Below are positions 34,409-36,726 of a stretch of DNA of 36,726 nt, piece after piece (position 1 is the stretch's first letter; each line of letters starts with the position of its first letter). The position numbers were made by a program, and so were the translations under genes. The notes under the pieces were generated by a model that was given only the letters and a program-made list of their open reading frames with translations, did no database searches and was not told the origin of the DNA. The stretch spans positions 1-36,726 of the forward strand of contig NZ_JAUSCH010000046.1 in the NCBI RefSeq assembly GCF_030651595.1, written 5' to 3'. This DNA is from Candidatus Oleimmundimicrobium sp. (lineage in GTDB: Bacteria > Actinomycetota > Aquicultoria > UBA3085 > Oleimmundimicrobiaceae).

Positions 34409-34649
34409 TCAGACAATTGAAGCATCATCTTAAGCAGAAAATTCAAAAGACATTTAGACGTTTACAAGGGTAAATTTGAAAGCTGAGTTTATAAAATTGC
34501 TAATAATACTTTATTGCCTCAGAATAAAATTCTAGGATCTTTAAAAACACTAACAATAATTTTACATAACAACCAAGGATGGGGAGAAAGAGCAAAGCCA
34601 TATTACGAACAGATGTCAGCAAAAAATAGCATACATTTATTTTGATTTT

Positions 34650-36347
34650 TTAGGAATTTCTAAAATGCTCAAATATTTCTTTTAAAGAATCTTCAGAATG
34701 ACGCACTAGGTCTTTTTTGTGTGCTTTCGATATTTCAATATTCATATTATCTACAAATTCTTGATTTTTGAAAAGATTTTTATAATCAAAAAAACCTTCT
34801 TCTTTTTTTATATATTCAGCAACATAAGCATTTATATCTAGAGCAACTAGTTTAAAAAGTTTCTTTATTGACCTATCAAAAATCTCCAAGTTTCGACCAG
34901 TAACATAATCATTAGGGTTCTCTATAATTTCCCCTCCAAACTTATCGTTGCCTAATATTTCTCTAAAAAATCTCAGAATTGCAAATTTAGCAAGACCATA
35001 GTGTCTTGTTTGAACATTGTCTAATTCTTTAATGTTATCTTCGATAATTTTATATATTAAGTAAGCCAAATATATCCTTTGTGGAGTAATTCTCCTAGAA
35101 AATATTTTAGTATACCTACCACTAAACATTTTTGATTTTAAATGAGTATTATATGGTGCTCTCAAAAAAAACGCTTCAATTAATTGAGCAGCAAAATCCA
35201 TATCGATTACAGTTTTATACCCTTCTGGGGATTCTCCTCTTTTTATTCTGTAAAGCACATCGCCCCCAAAAACTTCTTCAAATCTACTCTTAAGACCAAT
35301 TTGTACTCTGTCATTAGATTTAAGATCTTTCAAATTAATTGCGTTTTGGTTGTTGGTATAGTAAGTAATATCCTGAATCAACCGACTATGTGGTGTAACC
35401 TCAATAATCTTAGTTAATACTAATATGTCATCTGTTAAAACAGACTTATTTCGATAGAAGGATAGAATTGATTGACAACCGTTTATTACTGAATAATTAT
35501 TTAATGTGATTTGTTTTAGCCCTTCATCAAGGTTAAATTCGCTACAAATTATAGTTATACCATTATGATATAAGAAAAATTTTGAATGTTCTTCTTCCTT
35601 CTCTAAAGTCTTCTTTATTTCTTTATTTACCCTCGTTGTTCCTGCCCAATACCTAACATTTCTGGAAAATAAAGTATGATCCTGAATACCATCAAGTTTG
35701 AGTATTTCTTTTGCAGGTAAAGCAAGCACTATTGTCTTATTGCCAGACACATTGTTATATTTGATTGTACTTATTTCAAGTAGATTAAGAATTTTAGGTG
35801 AATTAACTACCTCAGCTTCTGAAATATACGTATAACTTTGAAGTACCTGTTTTACATCATAAGTTTCAAGATCTCGGTTAGCTTTCAAATACTCTTTGGC
35901 ATTTCTATCAAAAATTTTGTTTGTTACATAAACCAGAATCGCCTTATATTCGTTTGCTACTTTTTCTTCTATATCCAGATTTATGATAAGATTTTTTAAT
36001 TCTTTATTAGCTAGACTTGCCAACAAACTACTCACATCATCTTCAGAATCAAACCAGCTCCTTACACCTGCAAATTCTCTTATTTCGCTATCTCCTTCAT
36101 AACGATTATTATAAGGTGAGAATTTAGACTGAAATATGTATATCTCTTCAGATTCATCATCAACCCAAATACCATCAATTCCTTTATCATTGCTTCCATC
36201 ACAAACAGAATCAATCGCCACATCTTCATCTAAGCAAAACATATAACGTAAAAACCAAATCAAAAACGCTGAGCTATCATTTCTAAAATCAGATTTGAAG
36301 TCATTTACTTCTGCTCTAAGTCTTGTGTTAAACTCATTTTGGTTCAT
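34650..36347 (-). CDS. AIPR-family protein (abortive-infection phage-resistance type) with Mrr-like nuclease motif
   Basis: 565-residue protein. The N-terminus has a PD-(D/E)xK-like core: DKGIDGIWVDD with Asp58, then EEIYIFQSKF with Gln73-x-Lys75, the QxK variant found in Mrr-type nucleases. The middle matches the AIPR domain by pattern: LFSRNVRYWAGTTRVNKEIKKTLEKE ... FFLYHNGITIICSE ... YSVINGCQSILSFY. The family was named for phage resistance and is regularly found in defence islands. A GAGG lies 11 bases before the ATG at 36347. It stands alone with no methylase beside it, so it probably acts by itself. Position next to vapBC and repeats suggests horizontal gain. Confidence 0.85.
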   Translation of the reverse strand: MNQNEFNTRLRAEVNDFKSDFRNDSSAFLIWFLRYMFCLDEDVAIDSVCDGSNDKGIDGIWVDDESEEIYIFQSKFSPYNNRYEGDSEIREFAGVRSWFDSEDDVSSLLASLANKELKNLIINLDIEEKVANEYKAILVYVTNKIFDRNAKEYLKANRDLETYDVKQVLQSYTYISEAEVVNSPKILNLLEISTIKYNNVSGNKTIVLALPAKEILKLDGIQDHTLFSRNVRYWAGTTRVNKEIKKTLEKEEEHSKFFLYHNGITIICSEFNLDEGLKQITLNNYSVINGCQSILSFYRNKSVLTDDILVLTKIIEVTPHSRLIQDITYYTNNQNAINLKDLKSNDRVQIGLKSRFEEVFGGDVLYRIKRGESPEGYKTVIDMDFAAQLIEAFFLRAPYNTHLKSKMFSGRYTKIFSRRITPQRIYLAYLIYKIIEDNIKELDNVQTRHYGLAKFAILRFFREILGNDKFGGEIIENPNDYVTGRNLEIFDRSIKKLFKLVALDINAYVAEYIKKEEGFFDYKNLFKNQEFVDNMNIEISKAHKKDLVRHSEDSLKEIFEHFRNS

Positions 36348-36726
36348 GTAAATTCACCTCAATTTATAAATTCAAAGAATAGAATTACAGAATTACCAGA
36401 TTTCTTTAAGCTTAAATATCTATACACAAACACTATGTTCAACTTCAACAAAAAATCCCAAATCCCCTTTAAAATACAATTATATTTTAAATTCTTCATG
36501 TGTTATTCGCAAGCGACCCACCTCTGAAGCTCCGTCGGGCAAGCCCACCAAAAGCGGACAGGCATATGAGCACACTTTTTTATACGCCATATCATTTTTA
36601 GGTTTCAAAATAGGTTGTTCAGGAAATAAGCCGAAGCTGTTTGAGTCAGGCTTATATCCGCCTTACAACATAGTTGGAAGCTTTGGTTTAAAAAGCCAAA
36701 GGGAAGGATATGGTTTAGTCTGACGA
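36348..36726. other. Terminal gap with an unexplained open frame lacking a start codon
   Basis: The first 120 bases are the AT-rich upstream region of the AIPR gene. From 36370 to a TGA at 36721-36723 the plus strand stays open for 117 codons but has no ATG, GTG or TTG in frame. The second half looks protein-like (KIGCSGNKPKLFESGLYPPY near 36616-36675). The minus strand across 36675-36486 is also open (63 codons). CTTTGG-TTTAAAAAG-CCAAAG forms a hairpin at 36680-36700. Openness of both strands and lack of a start suggest a dispersed repeat or the fragment of a larger element rather than a gene. Confidence 0.4.

Noticed and set aside
36339-36527. Plus-strand 62-codon frame at the right edge starting at 36339
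   Set aside because: It starts inside the AIPR gene start region, has no clear Shine-Dalgarno, and ends in repeat-like DNA; no recognisable protein.
1-36726. tRNA, rRNA, tmRNA, RNase P or SRP RNA genes
   Set aside because: I looked through the gaps for the TTC-loop and CCA-end patterns and for the conserved cores of these RNAs and saw none; a covariance-model scan would be decisive.

Overview
The window is AT-rich bacterial chromosome. Apart from one ribosomal gene (rpsT), every gene I can support lies on the minus strand. The order comEA-comEC-holA-rpsT-(murJ)-lepA-hemW-hrcA-dnaJ-mtaB-HIT-yqeY-phoH-pgpH-ybeY-dgkA-CBS protein-cdd-era-recO-glyQ-glyS-yqfL-ppdK closely follows the classical Gram-positive (Bacillus/Clostridium-type) housekeeping order. 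This suggests a Bacillota or deep-branching Gram-positive/Terrabacteria lineage, probably an uncultured one. I cannot fix the phylum from sequence alone. TTG and GTG starts are common, Shine-Dalgarno sites are strong, and several sigma-A-type promoters and a CIRCE element are visible.

Layout. 1-145: 5' end of a flavodoxin-fold reductase gene. 146-408: gap with degenerate short repeats and a GC hairpin. 409-3891: pyruvate phosphate dikinase and its bifunctional regulator. 3961-7052: two-subunit glycyl-tRNA synthetase, preceded by a terminator and a T-box-like sequence. 7227-17071: PsiE-like membrane protein, recO, deoC, mgtE, era, an acetyltransferase, cdd, a CNNM/CorC-type protein, a DgkA-PAP2 fusion, ybeY and pgpH. 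17100-20299: phoH, yqeY, a HIT protein, mtaB. 20527-22649: dnaJ and hrcA under a promoter plus CIRCE, with no grpE or dnaK between them. 22718-27347: hemW, lepA, murJ. 27467-28000: rpsT on the plus strand, encoding S20 with a roughly 90-residue Lys/Ala-rich tail. 28093-32486: holA, then a repeat-rich gap holding a strongly structured RNA-like segment, then comEC and comEA. 32496-36726: accessory zone with dispersed repeats, a vapBC toxin-antitoxin pair with its operator, an isochorismatase-family hydrolase, a transposase-like relic, an AIPR-family probable anti-phage gene, and an unexplained terminal segment.

How the parts work together. The long minus-strand blocks combine translation and ribosome maturation (era, ybeY, lepA, mtaB, glyQS), RNA processing (phoH), cyclic-di-AMP turnover (pgpH), undecaprenyl/lipid recycling (dgkA-PAP2) and lipid II flipping (murJ), heat-shock control (hrcA-dnaJ), DNA uptake and recombination (comEA, comEC, recO), magnesium handling (mgtE, CNNM/CorC) and nucleoside salvage (cdd, deoC). 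Points most worth a second look are the S20 tail, the shared -35 region between rpsT and murJ, the T-box-like leader without an obvious Stem I before glyQ, the orphan structured RNA-like element at 29.2-29.4 kb, the nested palindromic repeats, and the defence/toxin-antitoxin patch at the right end.
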